Below are positions 24,715 to 34,679 of a stretch of 64,000 bases of DNA, piece after piece; positions within the stretch are counted from its first letter, which is position 1, and each line of letters begins with the position of its first letter. Source of the stretch: Arthrobacter mobilis. GTDB lineage: Bacteria; Actinomycetota; Actinomycetes; Actinomycetales; Micrococcaceae. The notes below the pieces were generated by a model. The model was not told where the DNA came from. It saw only the letters and a list, made by a program, of their open reading frames with translations, and ran no database searches. The position numbers and the translations under genes are program-made. The DNA is taken from contig NZ_JAAZSQ010000001.1 in assembly GCF_012395835.1 (NCBI RefSeq), forward strand, positions 124,001 to 188,000, written 5' to 3'.

Positions 24715-26121
24715 TCAGTTCTCCGGGCCCTGCTGCCATGCCGCCAACGCGCCCGGCAGCTGCCTGCTTTGCAGCCGCAGTTCCAAGTCGTTCATCACCA
24801 CCGCGGCCAGGTCCTCGAGCGTCTTAACGTCTTCCTGGCCGAACTCCCGGGGCTCGTAGTCCAGGACGCAGAGGGTTCCCAGCTTGTAGCCATCGCGCGT
24901 GCGCAGCGGAACGCCCGCATAGAACCCCAGTCCCAAGTCCCCGGCGACCAACGGATTGGCCAGGGTGCGCGGATCAACGGGAGCGTTGTTAACGATCCAC
25001 GGATCGTCCTGCAAAATGGCCGAGGCGCACAGGCCGGGATCCCGGTCGATCTGTCCAACGTCCAGGCCATGGTGGGACTTGAACCAGATCCGGTCATGGT
25101 CCACAACGCTCACAATGGCAATCGGGGTTTTGAACAACCTGGCAGCCAGCGCGGTGATCCTGTCGAACGCACCGTCAGCCGGGGTATCGAGGATCTGGTA
25201 GCGGTGGACGGCTTCCATCCGCTGCTGTTCATCGTCCGGAACGATCACCGGATCCACCTTGTGCCGGCCCCGCAGGGAGGCAAAGATGTCCGACAACGTC
25301 AGCGCGGTCTCGTGCGCGGACGGTCTGGCGCCGGGGTCGGCTGCCGTCATGGCTTTCAGCAGGACGCTCCACTGCGGGTCAAGCTCCTCGGGGATGTGCG
25401 GGTCCCGCAGCAGGCGCGCCACGGCGCTCTCCAGCGGAGGTCCGGGGAACGGGTGCTCCCCGGTGAGGCATTCCAGCAGCACCAGACCCAGGGAGTAGAC
25501 ATCGCTGGGCGGGCCGACGGGTTCCGCCCTGGCCTGTTCCGGGCTCAGGTAGCCTGCCGTGCCATGGACGCCCGTCGTCGTTGGCACCTGCCGGTCGCCC
25601 ACCATGAACGCTACGCCGAAGTCGGCGAGCTTCGCCCATATCCTCGAGGAGTCCTGGCGGTAGTCGAAGAGCATGATGTTCGCAGGTTTGACGTCCCGGT
25701 GGACCACTCCGTGGTGATGGATATAGTCCAGTCCCTCGGCCAGGTCCTGGCCGGCCTGGGCGATGTGGCGCCGGGACAGCGGACCCTCCGCGAGCCGTTG
25801 CCGGAGGTCGGGGCCCTGCGCGAGTTCCATGACCAGGTAGACCCGCGGCTGCTCCGGATCGATGCGGTCAATGCCCGCATCCAGCAGGGTGACGAGGCTG
25901 GAATGGTTCAGGCGGGCCAGCAGCTTGACCTCGTCATCGCCGCGGAGGGGCTCGCCGGCTCCTGCGGGTTTGCGGAGGACCTTGATGGCCACCTGGCGGT
26001 CCAGGAACTCATCGAGGGCACGGAAGACGGTCCCGTTGGCGCCGTTCCCCAGCTTTTCCAGCAGGCGGTACCTTCCGCCGATGAAACTGCCGGCTGAACC
26101 GCGGGCGAGATCGTCAGTCAC
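24715..26121 (-). CDS. Ser/Thr protein kinase with C-terminal GAF domain
   Basis: A 468-residue soluble Hanks-type kinase fused to a GAF sensor. Kinase motifs: Gly loop LGNGANGTV (24-32), K47 (VAIKVL), HRDVKPAN with D143, DFG at 167-169, and GTAGYLSPEQA. The kinase domain ends at about 275; the GAF domain spans about 310-455 (LDTPADGAFDRITALAARL, DRIWFKSHHGLD, FYAGVPLRT, LGTLCVLD). There is no transmembrane segment or PASTA repeat, so it should sense a cytoplasmic signal. It converges on the ribokinase-like gene with a 16-base gap. Targets are unknown. Confidence 0.93.
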   Translation of the reverse strand: MTDDLARGSAGSFIGGRYRLLEKLGNGANGTVFRALDEFLDRQVAIKVLRKPAGAGEPLRGDDEVKLLARLNHSSLVTLLDAGIDRIDPEQPRVYLVMELAQGPDLRQRLAEGPLSRRHIAQAGQDLAEGLDYIHHHGVVHRDVKPANIMLFDYRQDSSRIWAKLADFGVAFMVGDRQVPTTTGVHGTAGYLSPEQARAEPVGPPSDVYSLGLVLLECLTGEHPFPGPPLESAVARLLRDPHIPEELDPQWSVLLKAMTAADPGARPSAHETALTLSDIFASLRGRHKVDPVIVPDDEQQRMEAVHRYQILDTPADGAFDRITALAARLFKTPIAIVSVVDHDRIWFKSHHGLDVGQIDRDPGLCASAILQDDPWIVNNAPVDPRTLANPLVAGDLGLGFYAGVPLRTRDGYKLGTLCVLDYEPREFGQEDVKTLEDLAAVVMNDLELRLQSRQLPGALAAWQQGPEN

Positions 26122-26141
26122 ATGTTCCTGCCTTCCAATGG

Positions 26142-26155
26142 GCTGTTTAAACAGC
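26142..26155. promoter_or_regulatory. Palindrome in front of the kinase-GAF gene
   Basis: GCTGTTTAAACAGC, a perfect 14-base palindrome 20 bases upstream of the kinase start. An AT-rich TAAGATAAC stretch on the minus strand lies just upstream of it and could be the -10 region. The binding protein is unknown. Confidence 0.45.
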
Positions 26156-26222
26156 GTGCTTAGTTATCTTATGGGACGGGTGCCCGAATCCCGGCAGCGT
26201 CCTGGTTGCGGCCCGGCGCCGG

Positions 26223-27860
26223 CTACCGGACGGCGACCTGTCCCCGGTCCACCTCCCACCGGGTGTCCAGCCGGACGTTTTCAAGCAGCCGGCGGTCGTG
26301 CGAGACCAGCAGCAGGGCGCCGTCGTAGGAATCCAGCGCCTGTTCCAACTGTTCGATGGCGGGCAGGTCCAGATGGTTGGTGGGTTCGTCCAGCACCAGC
26401 AGGTTCACCCCGCGGGCCTGCAGCAGCGCCAGCGCGGCCCGGGTGCGCTCGCCGGGGGAGAGGCTGCCCACGGTACTGGACACCTGGTCCGCCTTGAGGC
26501 CGAACTTGGCCAGCAGGGTGCGCACCTCGGCCTGGCTGAGCTCGGGCACCTGGGCCTCGAAGGCCGCCGCCAGCGGCTTCTCCGGCGCTAGCTGGCCGCG
26601 GGCCTGGTCGATTTCGCCGACGGCGACGGAGGCACCCAGGCTGGCGCCGCCGTCGTCGGGCCGCTCATGGCCAAGCAGCAGCCGCAGCAGCGTGGACTTG
26701 CCCGCACCGTTGGGGCCGGTGATGCCGATCCGCTCGCCGGCATTGACCTGCAGCGAGACCGGTCCGAGCGTGAAGTCCCCGCGCCGGGCCACCGCCTGGT
26801 TCAGCGTGGCCACCACGGAGCTGGAGCGCGGCGCGGCACCGATGCTGAACTGCAGCTGCCACTCCTTGTGGGGCTCCTCGACCTCCGCCAGCCGGGCAAT
26901 GCGCGATTCCATCTGGCGGACCTTCTGCGCCTGCTTTTCCGCCGATTCGGTGTTGGCCCGGCGGCGGATCTTGTCATTGTCGGGGCTCTTGCGCAGCGCG
27001 TTGCGCACGCCCTGCGAGCTCCACTCGCGCATGGTCCGGGCCCGCCCGACGAGCTCGGCCTTCTGCTCCGCGAACTCCTCGTAGGCTTCGCGGGCATGGC
27101 GGCGGGCGACGGCGCGCTCGGCCAGGAAGGAATCGTAGCCGCCGTCGTACACCGCCACCTGGTTCTGCGCCAGGTCCAGTTCCACCACCGTGGTGACGCA
27201 GCGGGCCAGGAACTCGCGGTCGTGCGAGACCAGGACGACGCCGGCGCGCAGGTTCCGGACGAAGTCCTCCAGCCGGGCCAGGCCGGCCAGGTCCAGGTCG
27301 TTGGTGGGCTCGTCCAGCAGCACGATGTCGAACCGGCTCAGCAGCAGCGCGGCCAGCGCCACGCGTGCGGCCTGCCCGCCGGACAGGCCCGTCATGAGCG
27401 CGTCCGGGCCTGCATCCAGGCCCAGTTCGGCCAGGACGGCGGGGATGCGCTCGTCCAGGTCCGCGGCGCCGCAGGCGAGCCAGTGGTCCAGGGCGGCGGC
27501 GTAGGCGTCCTCGGCCTGGGCAGTCCCGGAGCCCAGCGCCTCCGCGGCCGCTTCCATGGCTGCGGTGGCAGCGGCGGTTCCGGTGCGCCGGCCAAGGTAG
27601 CCGGCGATGGTCTCCCCGGGGATCCGCTCGTGCTCCTGCGGCAGCCAGCCGACGAAGGCATCGCGCGGCGCCGTCTGCACGGTGCCGGCCAGCGGCCGGG
27701 CGGCCCCGGCCAGGATCCGCAGCAGGGTGGATTTGCCGGCACCGTTGGCGCCGACGACGCCGACGACGTCCCCGGCTGTCACGGTCAGGTCCAGGTGGGC
27801 GAACAGGGTGCGGTGGGCGTGGCCGCCGGAGAGATCCTTGGCCACGAGTGTTGCGGTCAT
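26223..27860 (-). CDS. ABC-F family ATPase
   Basis: A 545-residue soluble protein with two ABC domains and no membrane segment. Domain 1: Walker A GANGAGKST, signature LSGGQAARVAL, Walker B IVLLDEPTNDLD. Domain 2: GPNGAGKST, LSPGERTRAAL, LLVLDEPTNHLD. The charged inter-domain linker (about 235-310, rich in Arg, Lys and Glu) is the P-site tRNA-interaction motif of ABC-F proteins, which act on ribosomes. Some confer resistance to ribosome-targeting antibiotics; no evidence here decides between resistance and housekeeping. Confidence 0.92.
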   Translation of the reverse strand: MTATLVAKDLSGGHAHRTLFAHLDLTVTAGDVVGVVGANGAGKSTLLRILAGAARPLAGTVQTAPRDAFVGWLPQEHERIPGETIAGYLGRRTGTAAATAAMEAAAEALGSGTAQAEDAYAAALDHWLACGAADLDERIPAVLAELGLDAGPDALMTGLSGGQAARVALAALLLSRFDIVLLDEPTNDLDLAGLARLEDFVRNLRAGVVLVSHDREFLARCVTTVVELDLAQNQVAVYDGGYDSFLAERAVARRHAREAYEEFAEQKAELVGRARTMREWSSQGVRNALRKSPDNDKIRRRANTESAEKQAQKVRQMESRIARLAEVEEPHKEWQLQFSIGAAPRSSSVVATLNQAVARRGDFTLGPVSLQVNAGERIGITGPNGAGKSTLLRLLLGHERPDDGGASLGASVAVGEIDQARGQLAPEKPLAAAFEAQVPELSQAEVRTLLAKFGLKADQVSSTVGSLSPGERTRAALALLQARGVNLLVLDEPTNHLDLPAIEQLEQALDSYDGALLLVSHDRRLLENVRLDTRWEVDRGQVAVR

Positions 27861-27934
27861 TGGTCCAGCTTAAGGAGGAACTGCCCCATACCTCGCCTTA
27901 CCGGGCCGCCGGCCGGCCCCGGGCGGTGGCGTGA

Positions 27935-28651
27935 TCAGGCCAGGAAGCCGCGCAGCAGGTTCGCCGTGCCCTCGATGTGGTGCGAGGCAGCCCGGCGGGC
28001 CGCCTCGCTGTCCCCGCGCAGGATGGCGTCGGCGATCTCCTTGTGCTGCTCGTTGGAATGCTCGAGGTTGGGCGGCAGCAGCGGGATAAGGTCCAGCAGG
28101 TTGCTCACCCGGGCGCGCACATCCGCCACGGCCGCCACGAGGCTGGGCGATCCGGTCAGTTCGGCGATGGCGATGTGGAAGCGGGCGTCCTTGGGGCGGA
28201 AGTGCTCCGCCGGGGCCGCGCTGACCTCGGCCAGGGCGGTCAGCAGGTGGTTGCGCGCGGCAGGGGACAAGCTGGCCTCGGCAGCCAGGGCCGCGGCCGC
28301 CGGCTCCACGACCTGGCGGAAGGTCAGCACGTCCTCCAGTTCCGCCGGATCCGGTTTGGTGTTCGGGCCCTGGGCCGCCGGCGCGTTGCTGGCGACGACG
28401 GTGCCGCCGTAGCGTCCGCGCTTGACCTCGATGTAGTTGGCCTTCTGCAGTTCCGCGAGGGCATCGCGCAGCGTGGCCCGGGAGACGCCGAGCATCTCGG
28501 CCAGTTCGCGTTCCGGCGGCAGTTTCTGGCCGACGGCGAAGATGCCCAGCTTGATGCTCGTCAGCAGGCGCTCGATGGTTTCCTCGAACGCGTTGCCGTG
28601 CCGGGCGGCGCGCGGCACGAGGTGGCGGGCCTCGAACTGGAGCTGTTCCAT
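27935..28651 (-). CDS. FadR/GntR family regulator (FCD domain)
   Basis: A 238-residue GntR regulator with an N-terminal winged helix at about 20-85 (LPPERELAEMLGVSRATLRDAL) and a C-terminal all-helical FCD ligand domain with the metal-binding Asp/His pattern (DARFHIAIAELTGSPSL, then a late HKEIADAI). It is divergent from the ethanolamine-type permease gene and shares a 218-base promoter region containing an inverted repeat. It is therefore the likely regulator of the amine operon. Confidence 0.92.
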   Translation of the reverse strand: MEQLQFEARHLVPRAARHGNAFEETIERLLTSIKLGIFAVGQKLPPERELAEMLGVSRATLRDALAELQKANYIEVKRGRYGGTVVASNAPAAQGPNTKPDPAELEDVLTFRQVVEPAAAALAAEASLSPAARNHLLTALAEVSAAPAEHFRPKDARFHIAIAELTGSPSLVAAVADVRARVSNLLDLIPLLPPNLEHSNEQHKEIADAILRGDSEAARRAASHHIEGTANLLRGFLA

Positions 28652-28662
28652 GGGGCCATTCT

Positions 28663-28690
28663 AGACCACATCCTTTCAAACTAATGGTCT
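28663..28690. promoter_or_regulatory. Candidate GntR operator between the regulator and permease genes
   Basis: AGACCA (28663-28668) and TGGTCT (28685-28690) form an inverted repeat 12 bases from the regulator start. Many FadR-subfamily sites contain TGGTCnGACCA-type halves, though with a shorter spacer. A second inverted repeat, GGACT-6-AGTCC, lies at 28817-28832. Confidence 0.4.
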
Positions 28691-28869
28691 GCCCGAAGGA
28701 TATTTAGCTTTCCGTCCGGACCGCCCTTCCGTGCCTGGCTCCAAGGAATATCAAGAAATTTTCCCCAAGGCCTTGACGCCCGGCGTGAGCGCCAACACAC
28801 TTGTATCGAGCTATTTGGACTAAAAACAGTCCTTTAGATTCCCCAACCGTCCTCGAGAAGGAAGCCGGT

Positions 28870-30303
28870 ATGTCATCATCCAAGGTTGACTACGCCAAGG
28901 TCGACAGCAGCTACCTGGAACACCGCCAGCTCAAGCGCGGGGCGGCCGGCTGGGTGCTGCTGGCCGGCCTGGGCGTCGCATACGTGATTTCGGGGGACTT
29001 TTCCGGCTGGAACCTGGGCCTGGCCCAGGGCGGCTGGGGCGGCCTGCTGATCGCCTTCGTGCTGATGGGCATCATGTACACCTGCATGGTCTTCGGCCTG
29101 GCCGAACTGTCCTCCACGCTGCCCACGGCCGGGGCCGGCTACGGTTTCGCCCGGCGGGCGCTCGGGCCGCTGGGCGGCTTCGCCACCGGCATGGCGGTGC
29201 TGATCGAGTACGCCGTCGCCCCGGCCGCGATCGCTACGTTCATTGGCGGCTACATCGAGGCGCTCGGACTGTTCGGCATGACGAACTCCTGGCCCGTGTA
29301 CCTGGTCACGTACGTGGTGTTCATCGGCATCCACATCCGCGGCGTGGGCGAAGCCCTGAAACTGATGTTCGCCATTACCGCGGTGGCCGTCGTCGCGCTC
29401 ATCATTACTGCGGCCGGCCTGCTGCCCAGGTTCGACGCCGCCAACCTCTTCGACATCGTCCCGAACGGCGCCGCCGGGGCCAGTGCCTTCCTGCCCATGG
29501 GCGTTGGCGGTGCGGTGGCGGCCCTGGTCTACGGGATCTGGTTCTTCCTCGCCGTCGAAGGCGTGCCGCTGGCCGCCGAGGAGACGGCCAACCCGAAGAA
29601 GGACCTGCCGCGGGGGATCATCGTGGCCATGCTGGTGCTGCTGGTCTCCGGCGCGCTGATGCTGGTGCTGGTGCCCGGCGCCGCGGGCGCCGGGGCCATG
29701 AGCACCTCGGACAACCCGCTGCCGGAGGCGCTGCGGATTGCCTACGGCGGCAACACGCTCGTGGCCGACATCGTCAACTACGCCGGGCTGGCGGGGCTGG
29801 TGGCCAGCTTCTTCTCGATCGTCTACGCCTACTCGCGCCAGCTGTTCGCCCTGTCCCGGGCCGGCTACCTGCCGCGCTGGATGTCCCTGACCACCAGGTG
29901 GCACACCCCCTACGTGGCGCTGCTGGTGCCCGGGACCATCGGCTTCATCCTGGCCGCGCTGACCCGGGACGGCGCCCTGCTGATCAACATCGCGGTCTTC
30001 GGCGCCACCGTGTCCTACGTGCTGCTGAACCTGTCCCACATTGTGCTGCGGAAGAAGGAGCCGGAGCTGCCGCGCGGCTACCGGACCCCCGGCGGCATCG
30101 TGACGACCTCGGTGGCGCTGGTCCTGGCCCTGGTGGCCGTCGCGGCCACCTTCGTGGTGGACATCTTCGCTGCCTCCATCACCGCGCTGATCTTTGCCGC
30201 GGCCCTGGCGTACTTCTGGTTCTACAGCCGGCACCATCTGGTGGCCAGCGCACCTGAGGAGGAATTTGCCCAGCTTGCCCGGGCGGAAGCGGAAATCAAG
30301 TAA
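28870..30303 (+). CDS. eat: APC-superfamily permease, ethanolamine permease type
   Basis: A 477-residue, 12-helix amine permease. The N-terminal block VISGDFSGWNLGLAQGGWGG, then AELSSTLPTAGAGYGFARRALGP and IEYAVAPAAIATFIGGY match the ethanolamine permease family (TIGR00908/Eat) closely. The ATG at 28870 is preferred to an upstream in-frame start because AAGGAAG precedes it. It is the first gene of an operon with a glutamine-synthetase-like ligase. Eat-family proteins also include carriers of other small amines, so ethanolamine is probable but not certain. Confidence 0.85.
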   Translation: MSSSKVDYAKVDSSYLEHRQLKRGAAGWVLLAGLGVAYVISGDFSGWNLGLAQGGWGGLLIAFVLMGIMYTCMVFGLAELSSTLPTAGAGYGFARRALGPLGGFATGMAVLIEYAVAPAAIATFIGGYIEALGLFGMTNSWPVYLVTYVVFIGIHIRGVGEALKLMFAITAVAVVALIITAAGLLPRFDAANLFDIVPNGAAGASAFLPMGVGGAVAALVYGIWFFLAVEGVPLAAEETANPKKDLPRGIIVAMLVLLVSGALMLVLVPGAAGAGAMSTSDNPLPEALRIAYGGNTLVADIVNYAGLAGLVASFFSIVYAYSRQLFALSRAGYLPRWMSLTTRWHTPYVALLVPGTIGFILAALTRDGALLINIAVFGATVSYVLLNLSHIVLRKKEPELPRGYRTPGGIVTTSVALVLALVAVAATFVVDIFAASITALIFAAALAYFWFYSRHHLVASAPEEEFAQLARAEAEIK

Positions 30304-30351
30304 ACAGACGCCGACCAACAAACAGTGCAACAGGCTTGGAGAAAAGCAACG

Positions 30352-31725
30352 ATGAACAACCTTGAGACCAGCGACGGCCAGCTCAGCATCGACCAGCTGC
30401 GCGCCATGGTGGCCGCCGGCACCATCGATACCGTGGTGGTGGCCATCACCGACCACCTGGGCCGGCTGCAGGGCAAGCGCTGCGGGGCCCGGTCCTTCCT
30501 CGAAGACGTGCTGGACCACGGTGCCGAAGGCTGCAACTACCTGCTGGCCGTGGACGTGGAGATGAATACCGTGGACGGCTACGCCGTCTCCTCCTGGGGC
30601 AACGGCTACGGGGACCTGGTCATGCGCCCGGACGTCTCCACCCTGCGCCTGGTGCCGTGGCAGGAAGGCACCGCCCTGATCCTGTGCGACGTGCTCTGGC
30701 TGGACGGGACCCCGGTGGCGCCCTCGCCGCGGCAGATCCTGCGGGCCCAGGTCGAGCGGCTGGAGAAGCTCGGCTACCGCGCCTACGTCGGCACCGAACT
30801 CGAATTCATCCTGTTCAATGACAGCTACGAGCAGGCCTGGGACCGGCACTACGCGGACCTGACCCCCTCCAGCCGGTACAACGTGGACTACTCGCTGCTG
30901 GGCACCGCCCGGGTGGAGCCGGTCATCCGCAGCATCCGCAACGGCATGCAGGCGGCGGGGCTGGTGGTGGAGTCCTCCAAGGGCGAATGCAACTACGGGC
31001 AGCAGGAAATCACCTTCCGGTACGACCAGGCCCTGGCCGCCTGCGACAACCACGCCTTCTACAAGAACGGCGCCAAGGAAATCGCCGACCAGCAGGGCAA
31101 GAGCATCACCTTCATGGCCAAGTTCAACGAGCGCGAAGGCAGCTCCTGCCACATCCACTTCAGCCTGCGGGACCTGGACGGCAACCCGGTGCTGCCCGGC
31201 GACGGCGAACACGGCTTCAGCAAGGTCATGGAGCACTTCATCGCCGGCCAGCTGGCCGCCCTGAAGGACCTGGCGTACTTCCTGGCACCGAACGTGAATT
31301 CCTACAAGCGCTTCGTCGAGGGCAGCTTCGCCCCGACGGCCATTGCCTGGGGGATGGACAACCGCAGCTGCGCCCTGCGCGTCGTCGGACGCGGCCAGGG
31401 CCTGCGGACCGAGAACCGCGTCGGCGGCGGGGACCTCAACCCGTACCTGGCGGTGGCCGCGCTGGTCGCCGGAGCCATCCACGGCCTGCAGAACGAGCTG
31501 CCGCTCGAACCGATCACCGCCGGCAACGCCTACCTGTCCGACGCGGACCGGCTGCCGACCACGCTGCGGGAGGCCCGGAACCTGCTGGCCGGCAGCGAAA
31601 TCGCCCGGAAGGCGTTCGGCGACGAGGTGGTCAACCACTACGTGCATGCGGCCGACGTCGAACTGAAGGCCTTCGAGAGCGCCGTGACGGACTGGGAGCG
31701 GGTACGTGGCTTCGAACGTCTCTGA
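30352..31725 (+). CDS. Glutamine-synthetase-like gamma-glutamyl-amine ligase
   Basis: A 457-residue class I glutamine synthetase-fold ligase. The catalytic core is present: GTELEFIL (metal/ATP Glu), NYGQQEI, SSCHIHFSL (HxHxS-like) and the ENRVGGGDLNPYLAVAALV block. The ammonia pocket and adenylylation-loop sequence of housekeeping GlnA are lacking. It belongs with PuuA/IpuC/GlnA4-type enzymes, which ligate glutamate to amines. Beside an ethanolamine-type permease it fits GlnA4 of Streptomyces coelicolor, which makes gamma-glutamylethanolamide. The ATG at 30352 follows TTGGAG. Confidence 0.88.
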   Translation: MNNLETSDGQLSIDQLRAMVAAGTIDTVVVAITDHLGRLQGKRCGARSFLEDVLDHGAEGCNYLLAVDVEMNTVDGYAVSSWGNGYGDLVMRPDVSTLRLVPWQEGTALILCDVLWLDGTPVAPSPRQILRAQVERLEKLGYRAYVGTELEFILFNDSYEQAWDRHYADLTPSSRYNVDYSLLGTARVEPVIRSIRNGMQAAGLVVESSKGECNYGQQEITFRYDQALAACDNHAFYKNGAKEIADQQGKSITFMAKFNEREGSSCHIHFSLRDLDGNPVLPGDGEHGFSKVMEHFIAGQLAALKDLAYFLAPNVNSYKRFVEGSFAPTAIAWGMDNRSCALRVVGRGQGLRTENRVGGGDLNPYLAVAALVAGAIHGLQNELPLEPITAGNAYLSDADRLPTTLREARNLLAGSEIARKAFGDEVVNHYVHAADVELKAFESAVTDWERVRGFERL

Positions 31726-32437
31726 ACCGTACCGCCCGCGCATCGGGCTGACCACCTACTACCAGGACGCCTCCTGGGGCGTCTGGAACGCCCCGGCGGC
31801 CCTGCTGCCCGGAACCTATGTCGAGGCGGTGGTGGCCGCCGGCGGCGTGCCGCTGCTGCTGCCGCCGCTGGGCACCGACGTCTCCGTGCTCGACGTGCTG
31901 GACGGGCTGATTGTGGCCGGGGGCGCGGACGTGGATCCGGCCAACTACGGGGCCGAGGCCCACGAACTGACCCGCAGCCAGCCGCTGCGCGACGCCCATG
32001 ACCTGGCGCTGACCCGGGCCGCGCTGCAGCGGCGGGTTCCGCTGTTCGCCATCTGCCGCGGCGCCCAGATCCTGAACGTCGCCCTGGGCGGATCACTGCT
32101 CCAGCACATCGAGGATTCCCGCTACCAGCCGGCCCCCGGGGTCTTCGGCGAGGTCGAATTCACCACCGTGTCCGGCAGCATCGCCGAACAGTTCCTGGGC
32201 GGGCGGGCCAGCGCGCCCTGCTACCACCACCAGGCGCTGGAGACCGTGGCACCCGGGCTGCAGGTCACGGCGGCAGCGGCCGACGGGACCGTCGAGGCAG
32301 TGGAAACGACGTCGGGCGGCTGGGCCCTGGGCGTCCAGTTCCACCCCGAGCAGAACCCCGCTGACCTGCGGCTTTTCAACGGCTTCGTGGAAGTGGCCCG
32401 CAACTACCGCAAAGAACTCAACGGAGGAGCATCCTGA
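31706..32437 (+). CDS. Gamma-glutamyl amide hydrolase (PuuD-like class I amidotransferase)
   Basis: A 243-residue class I glutamine amidotransferase-fold hydrolase starting GTG and overlapping the ligase gene by 20 bases. The triad is C117 (FAICRGAQI), H213 and E215 (QFHPEQ). PuuD-family members free glutamate from gamma-glutamyl amino acids at the end of amine pathways; here the expected product is glycine plus glutamate from gamma-glutamylglycine. The stop overlaps the next ATG by one base. Confidence 0.92.
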   Translation: MASNVSEPYRPRIGLTTYYQDASWGVWNAPAALLPGTYVEAVVAAGGVPLLLPPLGTDVSVLDVLDGLIVAGGADVDPANYGAEAHELTRSQPLRDAHDLALTRAALQRRVPLFAICRGAQILNVALGGSLLQHIEDSRYQPAPGVFGEVEFTTVSGSIAEQFLGGRASAPCYHHQALETVAPGLQVTAAAADGTVEAVETTSGGWALGVQFHPEQNPADLRLFNGFVEVARNYRKELNGGAS

Positions 32438-33819
32438 TGACCCTGGGCACCTACGAGGACACCTCGACCTGCGAGGTCCTGAACCCGGCCACGGAGGAAG
32501 TGCTGGACACGGTCCGGCTGGCCTCGCTGGCAGAAACCGACGCGGCGATCGCCCGGGCCGCCGCCGCCTTCGAGCACTGGCGCCAGGTGGCACCGGCGGA
32601 CCGGGCCCGGCTGCTGCGCCGGTTCGCCGACGCCGTCGATGCGGACCTGGAGAACCTGGCCCGGCTGGAAGTGCTCAATGCCGGCCACACCATTGGCAAT
32701 GCCCGCTGGGAAGCAGGCAATGTCCGCGACGTCCTCACCTACTATGCCGCCGCCCCGGAACGCCACACCGGCGCCCAGATCCCCGTCGCCGGCGGGGTGA
32801 ACATCACCTTCCACGAGCCGCTCGGCGTCGTCGGGGTGATCGTGCCCTGGAACTTCCCGATGCCGATCGCCGGCTGGGGCTTCGCCCCGGCATTGGCGGC
32901 CGGCAACACGGTGGTGCTCAAGCCTGCCGAGCTGACGCCGCTGACCGCCATCCGGCTGGGGCAGCTGGCCCTGGAAGCGGGCCTTCCCGAGGGCGTGCTG
33001 CAGATCATCCCGGGCAAGGGCTCGGTGGTGGGGGAGCGCTTCGTCACGCACCCGGCCGTGCGGAAGGTGGTCTTCACCGGTTCGACCGGGGTGGGCAAGC
33101 GGATCATGGCCGGCTGCGCGGACCAGGTCAAGCGGCTGACCCTGGAGCTGGGCGGCAAGAGCGCCAACATCATCTTCGACGACGTGGACCTGGAAATGGT
33201 GGCCGCCGCGGCACCGGGCGGAGCCTTCGACAACGCCGGCCAGGACTGCTGCGCCCGTTCCCGGGTGCTGGTCCAGCACACGGTGTATGAGAAGTTCCTC
33301 GAGCTGCTGGAGCCGGCCGTGCGGTCGCTGAAGGTCGGGGACCCGGCGGACGAATCCTCGGCCATGGGCCCGCTGATCTCCGCCGCCCAGCGCCGCAGCG
33401 TCGCCGGCTTCGTGGACGAGCGTGCCGTGGCCTTCCGCGGCTCGGCGCCGGAAGGCAAGGGCTTCTGGTTCCCGCCCACGGTGCTGACCCCCGGCCCCGG
33501 CGACCGGGTCATGCAGGAGGAGATTTTCGGCCCCGTGCTGGCAGTGGTTCCCTTCCGGGACGAGGCCGACGCGATCAGGATCGCCAACAACTCGGACTAC
33601 GGGCTCTCCGGCTCCATCTGGACCCGGGACGTGGGCCGTGCCCTGCGGGTGGCCCGCGGCGTCGAATCGGGCAACCTGTCCGTCAACTCCCACTCCTCCG
33701 TCAGGTATTCGACCCCGTTCGGCGGGTTCAAGCAATCCGGCCTGGGCCGCGAACTCGGCCCGGACGCCCTGGATGCCTTTACCGAAACCAAGAACGTGTT
33801 CATCGCCACCGGCGAGTGA
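32437..33819 (+). CDS. Aldehyde dehydrogenase (PuuC-like)
   Basis: NAD(P)-dependent aldehyde dehydrogenase, 460 residues, close to the usual length. The general base is E237 (LELGGKSAN) and the nucleophile C271 (GQDCCARS); [17 protein letters not shown] and [11 protein letters not shown] complete the cofactor site. GGAGGA lies in front of the ATG. In this operon it would oxidise gamma-glutamyl-aminoacetaldehyde to gamma-glutamylglycine. Related enzymes act on betaine aldehyde and aminobutyraldehyde. Confidence 0.92.
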   Translation: MTLGTYEDTSTCEVLNPATEEVLDTVRLASLAETDAAIARAAAAFEHWRQVAPADRARLLRRFADAVDADLENLARLEVLNAGHTIGNARWEAGNVRDVLTYYAAAPERHTGAQIPVAGGVNITFHEPLGVVGVIVPWNFPMPIAGWGFAPALAAGNTVVLKPAELTPLTAIRLGQLALEAGLPEGVLQIIPGKGSVVGERFVTHPAVRKVVFTGSTGVGKRIMAGCADQVKRLTLELGGKSANIIFDDVDLEMVAAAAPGGAFDNAGQDCCARSRVLVQHTVYEKFLELLEPAVRSLKVGDPADESSAMGPLISAAQRRSVAGFVDERAVAFRGSAPEGKGFWFPPTVLTPGPGDRVMQEEIFGPVLAVVPFRDEADAIRIANNSDYGLSGSIWTRDVGRALRVARGVESGNLSVNSHSSVRYSTPFGGFKQSGLGRELGPDALDAFTETKNVFIATGE

Positions 33820-33864
33820 ACCAGCAGCGGCAAGACAAAAGACAGAACAGCAAGGAGAAAGACA

Positions 33865-34644
33865 ATGGTTGAGGTTATCTCGAACCGGCTCAGGGACCGC
33901 AGCGCAGTCATCACCGGCGGTGCCAGCGGCATCGGCCTGGCCAGCGCCCGCCGGCTGGCAGCCGAAGGGGCCAGGGTCGTCATCGCCGACATCGACCCGG
34001 CCACCGGCAAGAAGGCAGCCGATGAAGTGGGCGGCCTGTTCGTCCCCGTGGATGTGACCAACGAGGAGGACGTGAAGAACCTCTACGAAGTCACCAAGCA
34101 GACCTACGGCAGCGTGGACATCACATTCAACAACGCCGGCATTTCCCCGCCCGATGACGACTCGATCCTGGTGACCGGCATCGATGCCTGGCGCAAGGTC
34201 CAGGAAGTGAACCTGACCTCGGTCTACTACTGCTGCAAGTACGCCATCCCGTACATGCAGGAGCAGGGCAAGGGATCCATTATCAACACCGCCTCCTTTG
34301 TCGCCGTCATGGGGGCGGCCACCTCGCAGATCTCCTACAGCGCGTCCAAGGGCGGGGTGCTGGCCATGAGCCGGGAGCTGGGGGTTGAATTCGCCCGCCA
34401 GGGGATCCGGGTCAACGCCCTGTGTCCGGGGCCGGTGAACACCCCGCTGCTGAAGGAACTCTTCGCCAAGGACCCGGAGAAGGCCGCCCGCCGGCTGGTG
34501 CACGTGCCGCTGGGCCGCTTCGCCGAGCCGGAGGAACTCGCCGCCGCGGTGGCCTTCCTGGCCAGCGACGACTCCTCCTTCATGACCGCCTCGACGTTCC
34601 TGGTGGACGGCGGGATTTCCGGGGCCTACGTAACCCCGGTCTAA
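33865..34644 (+). CDS. Short-chain dehydrogenase, candidate gamma-glutamylethanolamide dehydrogenase
   Basis: A 259-residue classical SDR: cofactor motif GGASGIG (18-24), NNAG (89-92), and the catalytic set N116, S144, Y158 and K162 (YSASK). D42 after the second strand (VVIADID) favours NAD over NADP. AAGGAG precedes the ATG. It is the last gene before a terminator hairpin in an operon that otherwise lacks an alcohol-oxidising step, so it is the natural candidate to oxidise the hydroxyl group of the gamma-glutamylated amino alcohol. The reaction is inferred. Confidence 0.88.
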   Translation: MVEVISNRLRDRSAVITGGASGIGLASARRLAAEGARVVIADIDPATGKKAADEVGGLFVPVDVTNEEDVKNLYEVTKQTYGSVDITFNNAGISPPDDDSILVTGIDAWRKVQEVNLTSVYYCCKYAIPYMQEQGKGSIINTASFVAVMGAATSQISYSASKGGVLAMSRELGVEFARQGIRVNALCPGPVNTPLLKELFAKDPEKAARRLVHVPLGRFAEPEELAAAVAFLASDDSSFMTASTFLVDGGISGAYVTPV

Positions 34645-34679
34645 GCCGGCGCCCGGCCCTGCCGGGCGGACAGCGCAGT

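Noticed and set aside
28876-31755. A 959-codon open frame on the minus strand opposite the permease and ligase genes
   Set aside because: It mirrors the codon structure of the real plus-strand genes; the translation is rich in His, Gly, Arg and Gln with no domain, as expected for antisense frames in GC-rich DNA.
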